Below, piece by piece: positions 16,326-26,387 of a stretch of 64,000 bases of DNA. The notes below the pieces were generated by a model. It was not told the DNA's origin. It did not search any database and saw only the letters and a program-made list of their open reading frames with translations. Origin of the DNA: Hyphomicrobiales bacterium (GTDB taxonomy: Bacteria; Pseudomonadota; Alphaproteobacteria; Rhizobiales; Rhizobiaceae). How positions within the stretch are numbered: position 1 is the stretch's first letter; the number at the start of each line of letters is the position of its first letter. A program made the translations under genes and the position numbers. The stretch is from assembly GCA_900469955.1 (NCBI GenBank), contig UBYX01000019.1:1-64000 (forward strand), written 5' to 3'.

Positions 16326-19300
16326 ATGGCAGACAACAATCTTGCGCGTAGCCGGAATGATTTGCCGGATTTCTTTGCCGATGATGACCCGCTGGCAGAA
16401 CTCGCCCGCATTGTAGGTTACGAAGATCGGCCCGTCACTAAATCGGCAGCGCCGTCTGCCGGCGATGCTTATTCGCCGGGTCGCGAACCTGCCTTTAATC
16501 TGGAGGACGAACTCCTGCAGGAGTTCGAGCGCTACGACGCGCCGCGTCTTGACCCGATTCATGACATCAGCATCGACGACGTGTCACATGCCGCTCCTGT
16601 TGAGGCTTCGTTTGCCGAACCGGATTTCGGTCCCGAAATCGACGATGTCATCGACACGGCGGAATTTTCTCCGGTTTTGCTTCCGGACGACCACAACGCC
16701 TTAAGTGGTGAAACGTTCTCGATCCGCGACGAAGAGCCTTCGTTCCCGACGCAGAGCTACGCCGAGAGCTATCTCGATGTGTCCGCACCCGAACCTGTTG
16801 TCGCCGAGGTTTCGGACGCCGATCGCGTCGAACCGGTATTCGATTTGCCCGACCTGCCGGCTGTCGAGGCCGTTTCGCAGGCGCAGCCGAGGTATGCGGT
16901 CGATGAGGCTGCCGATCAGTTTGATGATGAATTCGATCTTGCTGCCGAGCTGGAGAATTCGATCGGTGCCGAGTCTGCCGTTGAAAGCGAGCCGGAAGTA
17001 AAGCCAGAGCCGAAAGCGAAGACGGGCTACGTACCGGGCTTCCGCATGCCGCTTGCGAATTTCAACGTCGCGCGTGCGGCGGAGCCGGCTCCGCGTCCGC
17101 AATCTCCGGCGCCCCAACCGGTTGAAGAAGCTCTGGACCTGCCGGTGCTCGAGGATCTTCCGATTCTGGGCGCTACAACACCTGTCCACGACGTGCCGGC
17201 CGCGGCGGCTCCGACGGCAAAATTCGAGGTAGCTGAAGCCCCGGCCTCCGCTGCCGTGGTGGCTGAGCCTGTACCTGCGGTTTCGGTCGAACCTCCGGCT
17301 GCAGCAACGTCTCCGGCCGCGGTTCAGTCGGCATCGAAGGACCGGTTTTCCGAACTCGATGAGCTGATCTATGACGTTCAGCGGTATTCGCTTGCCGCTA
17401 ACGGCGAGAAGCCCGTGTCGCCCCCCGTTGTCGAGGAGACGGCGGCTCTGACCTCAGCGCCCGTCGCGAAGCCCGTTGCGGACACGATCGCGCCGGTTGC
17501 CGTTGCCCCAGTCGTCGTTGCGCCGACTGTAGAGGCCCGGGCCGCCGAGGACGCGGCGATCGACGAGCTCGATCCTTTCTCCGACGACGAGTTCGAGATC
17601 GCGCTCGATGATCTGGAGCTCGATCTTGCGGAGCTGGTTGTCGAAGAAACCCAAAAACAGCCCGAACATATGGCTCGACCCGCGCTGGAAGTAGAGACTG
17701 CGCCATACAAGCCGGAAGTTCCGGCGGCGCGTGCCATACCGTCTGCTGCTGCAACGCCGGTGGCGGAAGCAGAGGTGGTGGAGGAAACGGATCTCGTCGC
17801 GGAGCTTCCCTTCGATCCCGCCCAGATTGCCGATGCCGAAGACCATGTTGAGGCGATAGCCGAACTCGATGTTCCGTCACTGCCGGCTGAAGAGCCGGAG
17901 CAGGCGCCGGCCTATCGTCCGGACTACGATCTCGATATCGACGCCGAATTGGCGACGCTCTTGATGACGCCGGAAAAGGCGCAGCCGACGCCCGCGCGCA
18001 AGCCGGAAATCGATATTGCTTCCATGGCACCTGCGACGGCAAGCCGTCCTGCCCAGGCAAGCCAGGCGCCCAGCTATTCCGACCTCGACGACTTCGAACG
18101 CGCGCTGGAAGAGGATTTCCGCCGCAGCCTTACGGCCCCATTGATGGCGGCCGAACATGAAGAACTGCACTATGGCCAGGCCGATTACCTGGCGACGGTG
18201 GAAAATGCGCGTCGCTCTGCGGTCAGCCGCTGGGCTGTTCCGTTGGCTCTGGTGGGCGTCGTTATTCTCGGCGGCGCCGGTATCTATGCATGGTTGGGCA
18301 GCAGCGTGCCCGGCAACGTCGCGAGCGGCGAGCCTGTCGTCATTGCCGCTGACATGGACCCGATCAAGGTTGCCCCGGCGAACCCCGGCGGCAAGACGGT
18401 TCCGAACCAGGACAAGGCGGTCTATGACCGTGTTGCAGGTGTGTCGGCCCAGGATCCGAAGCAGCCGACATTGATCTCCTCCAGCGAGGAGCCGGTCGAT
18501 GTGGTCCAGAAGACCCTGATGCCCGATTCGCTGCCCCTTGAAGGTGAAGACGAGATTGAGCCGACGGAGGTGGCTGACACCAAGGATGCCCGCCTGCTGC
18601 CACAGGACGAGCCTCAGCAGACCGCTGCGGCGGAGCAGCCGCCGGTGACCGTCATGCCGCGCAAGGTCAAGACGATGATCGTGCGGCCCGACGGCAAACT
18701 TGTCGAGCAGGAAGTTCCTGCTCCGGCGCTTGCCGCCCCGGCACCCACCGAAAAGCTGCCGGCAGCCGGCGCAAAGCCGGTGGAGGTCGCCGCCGTTCCT
18801 GCCCATTCTCCGGTTTCGGCTCCCGCGACGCCGGTTCAAACTCAGCCCGTTACCGCTTCGACAACGCCTGCGCCCGAGCCGGTGAATGCTGCCAAGCCCG
18901 CGCCGGCGACGCCAGCCTCTGCGCCGGCTGCCGACCCGGCGATTGCATCGCCCGCTGTCCCCGCCGTCGAGACTCCGGCCGAGGCGTCGGCTCCGGCGAT
19001 CAAGGCACCTGTTCCGAGGGCACGTCCGGCGGAACAGCCGGTCAACGTGGTTGCTGCGGTCACCGACCAGGGCAATGTCCGCGCCCCCGGCCAGCCTGCT
19101 GCGTCCCAACAGGTTGCCTCGGCGCCTGCCCAGGCGGCTCCGGTTGGGGAAGGCGGTTACGTGATCCAGATTGCCTCGCTGCCGTCGCAGGCCGAAGCGC
19201 AAAAATCCTATCAGAGCCTGTCGGCGAAATTCGGCAGCGTGATCGGCGGCCGTGGTGTCGACATCAAGGCGGCGGAAGTTGCCGGCAAGGGCACGTTCTA

Positions 19301-19394
19301 TCGCGTCCGCATCCCCGCGGGCGGCAAGAGCGATGCAGTGGCGCTCTGCGAAAAATATCGTGCTGCCGGAGGAAGCTGCCTGGTCGCGAGGTAG
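16326..19394 (+). CDS. giant SPOR-domain cell-division/envelope protein
   Basis: A 1022-residue bitopic membrane protein. About 630 N-terminal residues are an acidic, low-complexity cytoplasmic region rich in Glu, Ala, Pro and Val (for example ELDPFSDDEFEIALDDLELD). A single membrane helix lies at about 634-656 (WAVPLALVGVVILGGAGIYAW). A Pro/Ala/Val-rich periplasmic linker leads to a C-terminal SPOR domain (about 944-1022, starting GGYVIQIASLPSQAEAQ, ending CLVAR). SPOR domains bind glycan strands stripped of stem peptides at division or growth sites. ATG 16326 is preferred over a GTG four codons upstream. It lies between argS and nagZ, as in rhizobia. Confidence 0.88.
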   Translation: MADNNLARSRNDLPDFFADDDPLAELARIVGYEDRPVTKSAAPSAGDAYSPGREPAFNLEDELLQEFERYDAPRLDPIHDISIDDVSHAAPVEASFAEPDFGPEIDDVIDTAEFSPVLLPDDHNALSGETFSIRDEEPSFPTQSYAESYLDVSAPEPVVAEVSDADRVEPVFDLPDLPAVEAVSQAQPRYAVDEAADQFDDEFDLAAELENSIGAESAVESEPEVKPEPKAKTGYVPGFRMPLANFNVARAAEPAPRPQSPAPQPVEEALDLPVLEDLPILGATTPVHDVPAAAAPTAKFEVAEAPASAAVVAEPVPAVSVEPPAAATSPAAVQSASKDRFSELDELIYDVQRYSLAANGEKPVSPPVVEETAALTSAPVAKPVADTIAPVAVAPVVVAPTVEARAAEDAAIDELDPFSDDEFEIALDDLELDLAELVVEETQKQPEHMARPALEVETAPYKPEVPAARAIPSAAATPVAEAEVVEETDLVAELPFDPAQIADAEDHVEAIAELDVPSLPAEEPEQAPAYRPDYDLDIDAELATLLMTPEKAQPTPARKPEIDIASMAPATASRPAQASQAPSYSDLDDFERALEEDFRRSLTAPLMAAEHEELHYGQADYLATVENARRSAVSRWAVPLALVGVVILGGAGIYAWLGSSVPGNVASGEPVVIAADMDPIKVAPANPGGKTVPNQDKAVYDRVAGVSAQDPKQPTLISSSEEPVDVVQKTLMPDSLPLEGEDEIEPTEVADTKDARLLPQDEPQQTAAAEQPPVTVMPRKVKTMIVRPDGKLVEQEVPAPALAAPAPTEKLPAAGAKPVEVAAVPAHSPVSAPATPVQTQPVTASTTPAPEPVNAAKPAPATPASAPAADPAIASPAVPAVETPAEASAPAIKAPVPRARPAEQPVNVVAAVTDQGNVRAPGQPAASQQVASAPAQAAPVGEGGYVIQIASLPSQAEAQKSYQSLSAKFGSVIGGRGVDIKAAEVAGKGTFYRVRIPAGGKSDAVALCEKYRAAGGSCLVAR

Positions 19395-19416
19395 GCAACG
19401 GCATCGGATGGCAAAG

Positions 19417-19440
19417 CGGGGCGCACAGCGCCCCGTTTTT
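19417..19440 (+). terminator. Rho-independent terminator after SPOR gene
   Basis: Stem CGGGGCGC / GCGCCCCG with an ACA loop followed by TTTTT, 23 bases after the SPOR gene stop codon. Confidence 0.85.
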
Positions 19441-19471
19441 CGTTTCGGCTTTCATCAACTAAGATCGCACC

Positions 19472-20488
19472 ATGACCGAATCAAAAGCCATGATCCTGGG
19501 CTCCAGTGGCCCAAACCTCACTGCCGACGAAATCGCGCTTTATAGGGATGAACGTCCTTGGGGCTTCATCCTCTTTGCGCGCAACTGCCTTGAGCCGGCT
19601 CAGATTTCCGATCTTGTCGCAGCCATGCGGGATACCGTCGGGCGGCCCGATGCACCGGTGCTGATCGATCAGGAGGGGGGCCGCGTACAGCGAATACGCC
19701 CCCCCATGATCGAGCGTTATCCGTCTGCCGCCGCTCTCGGGGAGCTTTACAGACGGGACCGCGAGCAGGGACTGCGCGCTGCATGGCTGATGTCGCGTCT
19801 GCACGCTTTCGACCTCATCAAGCTCGGCATCAGCGTCGACTGTCTGCCGGTACTCGATGTGCCGATCGAGGGCGCAAGCAACGTGATCGGCGATCGCGCC
19901 TACGGCTTCGATCCGAAGACCGTATCCGACATGGGCAGGGCTGCGGCGGAGGGACTGAAAGCCGGTGGTGTACTGCCGGTCATGAAGCATATCCCGGGCC
20001 ATGGGCGCGGCATGGCGGATTCCCACCATGAGTTGCCGGTCGTGGCCGCCTCGCGGGCCGAACTTGAAGCGCACGACTTCCTGCCCTTCATCGCCCTCAA
20101 GGACGAGCTGATGGCGATGAGCGCTCATATCGTCTTTACGGCAATCGATCCGGATGAACCTGCGACCATTTCCCGAAAGGTGATTGAGGAAATCATCCGC
20201 GGCCATATCGGCTTCGACGGCCTTCTGATGTCCGACGACACATCGATGAACGCCCTGAAGGGTACGATCGGAGAGCGTGCGGCGAGAATCGTTGGGGGCG
20301 GCTGCGATATTGTCTTGCATTGCAACGGCGTCATGGAAGAAATGAGGGCCGTGGTGAAGGAGGCGATCCCGCTCGCCGGCGAGGCGCTCAGGCGCGCCGA
20401 AGCGGTCGAGAGAGCCTTAGGGCCAGGTGACGGGGCTGACGAATCGGCTCTGCGTGCCGAGTTTCATGGGTTGCTTGCCGTCTCCTGA
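19472..20488 (+). CDS. nagZ: beta-N-acetylhexosaminidase NagZ
   Basis: A 338-residue cytoplasmic glycoside hydrolase family 3 enzyme. It removes GlcNAc from 1,6-anhydro-muropeptides in peptidoglycan recycling. The family signature KHIPGHG is at residues 172-178, the flexible loop with the catalytic His is GRGMADSHHELP, and the nucleophile Asp is in LMSDDTSMNALKG (Asp255). It begins 32 bases after the SPOR gene terminator and is followed by scpA with a 30-base gap. That the nagZ-scpA-scpB genes form one transcript is likely from spacing. Confidence 0.95.
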   Translation: MTESKAMILGSSGPNLTADEIALYRDERPWGFILFARNCLEPAQISDLVAAMRDTVGRPDAPVLIDQEGGRVQRIRPPMIERYPSAAALGELYRRDREQGLRAAWLMSRLHAFDLIKLGISVDCLPVLDVPIEGASNVIGDRAYGFDPKTVSDMGRAAAEGLKAGGVLPVMKHIPGHGRGMADSHHELPVVAASRAELEAHDFLPFIALKDELMAMSAHIVFTAIDPDEPATISRKVIEEIIRGHIGFDGLLMSDDTSMNALKGTIGERAARIVGGGCDIVLHCNGVMEEMRAVVKEAIPLAGEALRRAEAVERALGPGDGADESALRAEFHGLLAVS

Positions 20489-20518
20489 CGGCGCGGCGGG
20501 GCAGGGCGAGGTTGAGGA

Positions 20519-21367
20519 ATGGCCGTGACGACATCGCAGAATGCCATTCCGATGGACAAGCTGTGGCAGGAGCCGGAAAGGGCCGCGGACGATCCGGCGC
20601 TGGTGATCGATGTCGGCGGGTTCGAAGGTCCGCTCGACCTGCTGCTACATCTCGCCCGCAACCAGAAGGTCGATCTGGCCCGCATTTCCGTTCTGGCGCT
20701 GGCAGAGCAATATCTCCAGTTCGTGGAGAGTGCCAGGCGGGTGCGCATAGAGCTGGCGGCCGATTATCTCGTCATGGCGGCCTGGCTGGCATATCTGAAA
20801 TCCAAGCTCCTCATACCGCAGCAGGCTAGGGGTGACGACGGTCCGAGCGGCGAGGAGATGGCGGCAACGCTTGCTTTCCGCCTGAAGCGGCTGGAGGCGA
20901 TGCGGGAAGCGGCGACGCGGCTCGTCAATCGCAACCGGCTGGGTCGCGACGTGTTTGCCCGGGGGGCGCCTGAGCATATTCCGCATCGCGTGCAGTCTGC
21001 CTATGATGCCTCGCTCTACGATCTGCTCTCCGCCTATGCCAATCTGCGGCAACGCGGCGCCGTCACGCAGGTGACGATCGAGAAGCGCAAGGTCTGGTCG
21101 TTGGCGGATGCCCGCAACCTGTTGACCCGGATGCTCGGCGAAATTGCCGACTGGACAGCGCTGCAGCACTATCTGTTGCCCTATCTGCCGCCGGAGGATC
21201 GGATCACCGCGACTGCGAGCGCCTTTGCCGCCTCGCTGGAACTGGTGCGCGAGGGCAAACTTGAAATGCGCCAGGACGGAGCATTCCAGCCGATCTACCT
21301 GCGCAAAGGGCAACCCTTAGGGACGACGAAGCCCGTGCTGCAAGCCGTTGCAGGAGACGTCGATTGA
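20519..21367 (+). CDS. scpA: segregation and condensation protein A
   Basis: A 282-residue kleisin subunit of the SMC-ScpAB condensin complex. The N-terminal domain shows the family marks FEGPLDLLLHLARNQKVDLARISVLALAEQYL (split here only for description) and the helix YLVMAAWLAYLKSKLLIP. The C-terminal winged-helix part is at about 180-260. It bridges the SMC heads and binds ScpB. ATG 20519 has GAGGTTGAGGA upstream. It overlaps the start of scpB by four bases (TTGA), indicating coupled translation. Confidence 0.94.
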   Translation: MAVTTSQNAIPMDKLWQEPERAADDPALVIDVGGFEGPLDLLLHLARNQKVDLARISVLALAEQYLQFVESARRVRIELAADYLVMAAWLAYLKSKLLIPQQARGDDGPSGEEMAATLAFRLKRLEAMREAATRLVNRNRLGRDVFARGAPEHIPHRVQSAYDASLYDLLSAYANLRQRGAVTQVTIEKRKVWSLADARNLLTRMLGEIADWTALQHYLLPYLPPEDRITATASAFAASLELVREGKLEMRQDGAFQPIYLRKGQPLGTTKPVLQAVAGDVD

Positions 21368-22080
21368 CGCCTGACGAAGATAATGATCAGCCGATGCTGG
21401 AAGCCGACGAAGGCGAAACCGAGCCGATGTCGCTGATCGAGGTCGAGCGGATAGCGGAAGCTCTGGTCTTTGCCTCCGCCGAACCGGTCCCCGAAGCCTT
21501 CCTTTCCGAACGCCTGCCGCGCGGCACGGATGTCGGCGCGGTGATGCGCCGGCTGATGGAGGCCTATGCGCCCCGCGGCGTCAATCTCATCAGGACCGGC
21601 GACCGTTGGGCCTTCCGCACGGCCGCGGACCTCTCCTTCGTCATCCGCAAGGATGAGAACGAGGCGAAGAAACTATCGCGTGCGGCGCTCGAAGTGCTTG
21701 CCATCATCGCCTACCACCAGCCGGTCACGCGGGCCGAGATCGAGGAGATCCGCGGCGTTCAGACCTCCAAGGGCACGCTCGATGTGTTGATGGAAGCGGG
21801 CTGGGTGCGCTTCCGCGGCCGCCGCAGGACGCCGGGGCGCCCGGTGACGCTCGGCACGACGGTGGAATTCCTCGACCATTTCGGCCTGGAGGAACTGCGC
21901 GATCTGCCGGGTCTCGACGAATTGAAGGGGGCGGGACTTCTCTCCGGCCGTATCCCGCCGGGCTTTGCCATACCGATCCCGCAAAATGTCGACGATCTCG
22001 CCGAAGATGAAGATCCGATCACCCAGCTCGACCTCGAGGAGCTTGGGCTCTTGACACCTGGCGGAGAAGCGGACGAATAG
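21364..22080 (+). CDS. scpB: segregation and condensation protein B
   Basis: A 238-residue protein with two winged-helix domains. Family marks are [13 protein letters not shown], a central [23 protein letters not shown], the short turn [15 protein letters not shown], and the closing [19 protein letters not shown]. It is the regulatory dimer of the SMC-ScpAB complex. The start is read as TTG overlapping the scpA stop (TTGA); an ATG at residue 12 is an alternative. An acidic C-terminal tail of about 25 residues follows the core. Confidence 0.94.
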   Translation: MTPDEDNDQPMLEADEGETEPMSLIEVERIAEALVFASAEPVPEAFLSERLPRGTDVGAVMRRLMEAYAPRGVNLIRTGDRWAFRTAADLSFVIRKDENEAKKLSRAALEVLAIIAYHQPVTRAEIEEIRGVQTSKGTLDVLMEAGWVRFRGRRRTPGRPVTLGTTVEFLDHFGLEELRDLPGLDELKGAGLLSGRIPPGFAIPIPQNVDDLAEDEDPITQLDLEELGLLTPGGEADE

Positions 22081-22129
22081 CGTCGAACTGTAAAAACGGC
22101 CCGGACTGCGGGTGCAAACGGGCATTGTG

Positions 22130-23224
22130 ATGACCATACAGGCGGCCAGCGGGGAGACCAGACGAAAGACCGGCGTTACGTTCGCTTCCCGCCTGGCCTT
22201 CGAGGACATCCGGCATTCCTACCATGGGAAAGAAACGATTCGCGGCATCTCGCTTGCGGCCGAGCCCGGCGAAGTCCTGTGCCTTCTTGGGCCGTCCGGT
22301 TCTGGGAAGACGACCTTGCTGCGGATTGCCGCCGGTTTGGAAGCCCAAAGCCATGGCCGGATCGTCATCGACGGTCGCGAAGTGGCCGGTCCTCAAGATT
22401 TTCTGCCTCCGGAAAAACGTGGCGTCGGGCTGATGTTCCAGGACTTCGCGCTTTTTCCGCATATGACGGTGCTGGAAAACGTCCGCTTCGGATTGACTGC
22501 GCTGTCCGCGAAAGAGGCGGTCGCGGAAGCCGGAGCGGCGTTGGAGCGCGTCGGCTTGTGGCATCATGCGACAAAATATCCCCACGCTCTCTCAGGCGGG
22601 GAGCAGCAGCGCGTTGCGCTTGCCCGTGCGCTTGCTCCCAGGCCGGGCGTGCTCCTGATGGATGAGCCCTTTTCCGGCCTCGATTCCAGGTTAAAGGATA
22701 CCATCCGGACCGATACTTTGACGATCCTGAAGGAAAGCCGCGCAACGGCGATCGTTGTCACGCATGATGCCGAGGAGGCGATGCGGATGGCAGACCGGAT
22801 CGCGCTTCTGAAGGATGGATGCCTTGTGCAACTGGGCGCACCGGCGGATCTCTACAGCAGCCCTTGCAGTTTGTTTGCCGCAGCTTTCTTCTCTGAGATC
22901 AACGAGTTGTCGGGTATCGTGCGAAATGGCGTGGTGGAGACGCCGCTAGGGACGGCGCCGGCAGGAGGGTTGGCTGAAGGCAGTACGGTTTCCGTAGCGG
23001 TAAGATTGTCCGACGTCGATGTTGCCGCTGAAGGGGGCGCTATCGAGGCCCGTATCCTGTCGCGCAGGTTCCTCGGCGTCGTGGAATTGCTCACTCTCGC
23101 GGTTGCCGGAACAGACGATCCGATCCGCGCCAGGGTTCGCGCCGGACGGCTTGCGCCGGGGGTAAACGACGTCGTCATAACAGTCGCTCCCCGAGACATT
23201 TTGGTGTTTGAAAAAGAACCATAA
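22130..23224 (+). CDS. orphan ABC transporter ATP-binding protein (FbpC/PotA-like)
   Basis: About 364 residues: an ABC ATPase followed by a C-terminal TOBE-like domain. Motifs are Walker [11 protein letters not shown]-loop [16 protein letters not shown], signature [16 protein letters not shown], Walker [13 protein letters not shown], and the H-loop [15 protein letters not shown]. The pattern fits the CUT1/iron(III)/polyamine group. No permease or binding protein gene lies nearby, so its partner must be elsewhere. It sits 50 bases after scpB and before tatA, a place where I expect scpB to adjoin tatA. Start is uncertain: ATG 22130 or GTG 22112. Confidence 0.88.
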   Translation: MTIQAASGETRRKTGVTFASRLAFEDIRHSYHGKETIRGISLAAEPGEVLCLLGPSGSGKTTLLRIAAGLEAQSHGRIVIDGREVAGPQDFLPPEKRGVGLMFQDFALFPHMTVLENVRFGLTALSAKEAVAEAGAALERVGLWHHATKYPHALSGGEQQRVALARALAPRPGVLLMDEPFSGLDSRLKDTIRTDTLTILKESRATAIVVTHDAEEAMRMADRIALLKDGCLVQLGAPADLYSSPCSLFAAAFFSEINELSGIVRNGVVETPLGTAPAGGLAEGSTVSVAVRLSDVDVAAEGGAIEARILSRRFLGVVELLTLAVAGTDDPIRARVRAGRLAPGVNDVVITVAPRDILVFEKEP

Positions 23225-23263
23225 AGGGCTTACATCGATAATACGTTTCTTATGGAGTAGACT

Positions 23264-23485
23264 ATGGGTTCTTTTAGTGTGTGGCACTGGCTGATCGTTC
23301 TGGTCATCGTGCTCGTTCTCTTCGGACGCGGCAAGATTCCGGAATTGATGGGCGACGTCGCAAAAGGCATCAAGAGCTTCAAGAAGGGCATCACCGACGA
23401 TGATGCTTCCGAGGCAAATGGTACGACGACCGCAAAGACGGTCGATCACAAGCCGGACGAGGCCAAGGAAACGACCCGGTCCTGA
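23264..23485 (+). CDS. tatA: Sec-independent translocase subunit TatA
   Basis: A 73-residue protein with an N-terminal membrane helix (residues 6-20, [15 protein letters not shown]), the Phe-Gly hinge [23 protein letters not shown] and a polar acidic tail. TatA oligomers form the passage for folded proteins in the twin-arginine pathway. It starts a tatABC operon: 33 bases to tatB, and tatB overlaps tatC. ATG 23264 follows ATGGAGTAGACT. Confidence 0.96.
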   Translation: MGSFSVWHWLIVLVIVLVLFGRGKIPELMGDVAKGIKSFKKGITDDDASEANGTTTAKTVDHKPDEAKETTRS

Positions 23486-23518
23486 TAACGGGGACCGGGC
23501 TCCAGGAGCCTCATTAGC

Positions 23519-24229
23519 ATGCTTGATATCGGCTGGACCGAGCTACTTGTCATTGCGATCGTTCTTATCGTCGTCGTAGGTCCCAAGGACTTGCCGCCCA
23601 TGCTGAGGGCGTTTGGCAAGATGACGGCCAATTTGCGCAAGATGGCGGGTGATTTTCGAACGCAATTCGACGAAGCATTGCGCGAATCGGAGCTTGATGA
23701 CGTCCGCAAGACGATCTCCGATGCGCAACGCCTGAACCCGACCAACGCGCTGCGGGACGCCATCAATCCGCTGCGGCAGATGGGCGAGGAGATCAGGGCT
23801 GACCTGCAGAAGACGACCCATGTGTCGACGGCTGATGCCGTTCCGACCGACATCGAGGCTCGACAAGCGGTAGAGGGGGTTGCGACCGGCGAGACAGCAG
23901 CCGAAGCGGCAGCCGCGGCAATTTTTCCGGCACCGGCCATGACCCTGCCATCGACCGCGCCGCCGATCTCTGCGCCAGCCTCGGCGCCTATCCAGCCCGC
24001 AGTTGCAGCCGCCGAAGCTCCGGCCGAAAAGCCGAAGCCGACCCGCAGGACCGCCGCCAAAACCAAGCCTGCTGCGGCTGAACCGGTAGCCGCGGCCGTC
24101 GCGGCTCCAAAGCCATCGCGCAGCCGTGCTGCAAGACCCGCCCCGCCGGCTGCCGAGGAGGTTGCCGTCAAAGCGCCGGCTCGCAAACGCGCGACGAAGA
24201 AGACCGATACGCCGAAGGGTGACGCATGA
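23519..24229 (+). CDS. tatB: Sec-independent translocase subunit TatB
   Basis: A 236-residue protein. The N-terminus MLDIGWTELLVIAIVLIVVVG, the hinge GPKDLPPMLRAFGK and the amphipathic helix MTANLRKMAGDFRTQF are typical TatB. The long C-terminal half is Ala/Pro/Lys-rich and low complexity (ending [15 protein letters not shown]), as in other rhizobia. With TatC it recognises twin-arginine signal peptides. The stop overlaps the tatC start (ATGA). Confidence 0.95.
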   Translation: MLDIGWTELLVIAIVLIVVVGPKDLPPMLRAFGKMTANLRKMAGDFRTQFDEALRESELDDVRKTISDAQRLNPTNALRDAINPLRQMGEEIRADLQKTTHVSTADAVPTDIEARQAVEGVATGETAAEAAAAAIFPAPAMTLPSTAPPISAPASAPIQPAVAAAEAPAEKPKPTRRTAAKTKPAAAEPVAAAVAAPKPSRSRAARPAPPAAEEVAVKAPARKRATKKTDTPKGDA

Positions 24230-25050
24230 GCGGTGACTACCAGGACAAACCGCAGCCGCTGATGGAACATCTGATAGAGCTGCGCACCCGCCTGATGTGG
24301 TCGATCGGGGCATTTTTTGTCGCGTTCGTGGTCTGCTTCTTCTTCGCCAAGCAGCTCTTCAATCTGCTCGTCGTCCCGTACAAATGGGCGGTCGTGTGGG
24401 CCGGACTCGATCTGGCGAAGTCCGAGCTGATCTATACGGCGCCGCAGGAGTTCTTCTTCACCCAGGTGAAGGTGGCGATGTTCGGCGCATTGGTGATCGC
24501 CTTTCCGGTTATCGCCTCGCAGCTTTACAAGTTCGTGGCACCGGGGCTCTACAAGAACGAGCGGGCGGCCTTTCTGCCGTTCCTCGTCGCGTCCCCGATC
24601 CTTTTCCTGATGGGCGGCGCGCTGGTCTATTTCTTCTTTACGCCGATGGTCATGTGGTTCTTCCTCGCCATGCAGCAGGCGCCGGGGGAGGGCGATGTCG
24701 CCATCTCGCTGCTGCCGCGGGTGTCTGAATATCTGAGCCTGATCATGACGCTGGTTCTGTCCTTCGGCCTGGTCTTCCAGCTTCCGGTCGTCACGACTCT
24801 GCTCGCGCGTGTCGGGCTCCTGACCAGCCAGTGGCTCCGGGAAAAGCGCAAGTTTGCGATCGTCCTCGCCTTTGTGGTCGCCGCCGTGCTCACGCCACCG
24901 GACCCGATGTCTCAGATCGGCCTTGCGCTGCCAACCATCCTTCTCTACGAGATTTCCATCTACGCCGCACGACTCGTCGAGCGCAAACGTGCTGACCAAG
25001 CCCTTGCTGAGCAAGCCTCTTCGGACGTTGCGGAGACGGAAAAGGCTTAG
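24226..25050 (+). CDS. tatC: Sec-independent translocase subunit TatC
   Basis: A 274-residue polytopic membrane protein with six predicted helices. The N-terminal signature [19 protein letters not shown], the periplasmic loop [21 protein letters not shown] and the conserved [26 protein letters not shown] region are visible. It is the receptor core of the Tat machinery. It starts within the tatB stop codon and is followed 53 bases later by serS. Confidence 0.97.
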   Translation: MSGDYQDKPQPLMEHLIELRTRLMWSIGAFFVAFVVCFFFAKQLFNLLVVPYKWAVVWAGLDLAKSELIYTAPQEFFFTQVKVAMFGALVIAFPVIASQLYKFVAPGLYKNERAAFLPFLVASPILFLMGGALVYFFFTPMVMWFFLAMQQAPGEGDVAISLLPRVSEYLSLIMTLVLSFGLVFQLPVVTTLLARVGLLTSQWLREKRKFAIVLAFVVAAVLTPPDPMSQIGLALPTILLYEISIYAARLVERKRADQALAEQASSDVAETEKA

Positions 25051-25103
25051 CCTCCCGGTCCTGCTTGCGAGTTGGCGGCATCACGCTTCAGAGGCAAGGA
25101 ACG

Positions 25104-26387
25104 ATGCTCGATATCAAGTGGATCCGGGAAAACGAGGCGGCTCTGGACGAAGCGCTGAGGAAGCGCGGAGCAGAGCCTATGGCGGCAACGCTTCTGGCCC
25201 TCGACGACAAGCGCCGTTCTGTCATCCAGAAGCTGCAGGACATGCAGTCCCGCCGCAACGCCGCCTCCAAGGAGATCGGGATCGCGCTCGGACAGAAGAA
25301 TTCCGAGCTTGCCGAGAAGTTGAAGGCCGAGGTCGCGCAGATCAAGGACACGATGCCCGCCGCCGAACAGGAGGAGCGGGAGGCCGTTGCCGCGCTTGAC
25401 GATGCCTTGTCCCGCGTCCCCAACATTCCGCTCGATGACGTTCCGGTCGGCAAAGACGAGCACGATAACGTCGTGAAGCACGTGGTCGGCGAGAAGCCGC
25501 GCTGGAACCACTCCGCCAAGGAGCACTTCGAGATCGGAGAAGCGCTCGGCTACATGGATTTCGAGCGTGCCGCCAAGCTTTCCGGTTCACGTTTCACGGT
25601 CCTCACGGGCCAGCTCGCCAAGCTCGAGCGTGCCCTCGGCCAGTTCATGCTCGACATGCACACGACCGAGCATGGCTATACGGAGGTTTCATCGCCGCTG
25701 ATGGTGCGTGATGAGGCCATGTACGGTACCGGGCAGCTGCCGAAGTTTGCTGAGGATCTGTTCAGGACGACCGATGGCCGCTGGCTCATTCCGACCGCCG
25801 AAGTGACCCTCACCAACCTGGTGTCGGGGGAGACGCTGGAGCAGGAAAAGCTGCCGCTCCGCTTCACCGCACTGACGCCGTCGTTCCGCTCGGAGGCGGG
25901 TTCGGCCGGCCGCGATACCCGCGGCATGCTGCGCCAGCATCAGTTCTGGAAGTGTGAGCTGGTGTCGATCACCGATGCCGACAGCTCGATCGCCGAGCAC
26001 GAGCGGATGACCGAATGCGCCGAGAATGTCCTGAAACGGCTCGGATTGCATTTTCGCACGATGACGCTTTGCACCGGCGACATGGGGTTCGGCGCGCGCA
26101 AGACCTACGATATCGAGGTCTGGCTGCCGGGCCAGGATACCTATCGCGAAATCTCCTCCTGCTCCGTTTGCGGCGATTTCCAGGGCCGTCGGATGAACGC
26201 CCGCTATCGGGTCAAGGATGACAAGAACCTCAAATTCGTGCACACGCTGAACGGTTCCGGCGTTGCCGTCGGGCGGTGCCTGATCGCGGTCATGGAAAAT
26301 TACCTCAACGAAGACGGATCTATCAGCGTTCCGGACGCCCTCCTGCCTTACATGGGCGGCATCACGAAGATCGAGCGGGCGAACTGA
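25104..26387 (+). CDS. serS: seryl-tRNA synthetase
   Basis: A 427-residue class II synthetase. The N-terminal long coiled-coil arm (about 30-100) that holds tRNA-Ser is followed by the catalytic core. Motif 2 is [21 protein letters not shown] (positions about 258-278), and motif 3 is [20 protein letters not shown] at 25104 starts [10 protein letters not shown] with AAGGA upstream; the frame is open 13 codons further up, without family similarity. The stop overlaps the surE start (TGATG). Confidence 0.97.
   Translation: MLDIKWIRENEAALDEALRKRGAEPMAATLLALDDKRRSVIQKLQDMQSRRNAASKEIGIALGQKNSELAEKLKAEVAQIKDTMPAAEQEEREAVAALDDALSRVPNIPLDDVPVGKDEHDNVVKHVVGEKPRWNHSAKEHFEIGEALGYMDFERAAKLSGSRFTVLTGQLAKLERALGQFMLDMHTTEHGYTEVSSPLMVRDEAMYGTGQLPKFAEDLFRTTDGRWLIPTAEVTLTNLVSGETLEQEKLPLRFTALTPSFRSEAGSAGRDTRGMLRQHQFWKCELVSITDADSSIAEHERMTECAENVLKRLGLHFRTMTLCTGDMGFGARKTYDIEVWLPGQDTYREISSCSVCGDFQGRRMNARYRVKDDKNLKFVHTLNGSGVAVGRCLIAVMENYLNEDGSISVPDALLPYMGGITKIERAN

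Noticed and set aside
17877..19202. 441-residue minus-strand frame rich in Arg/Gly
   Set aside because: Mirror of the Ala/Pro/Glu low-complexity SPOR protein.
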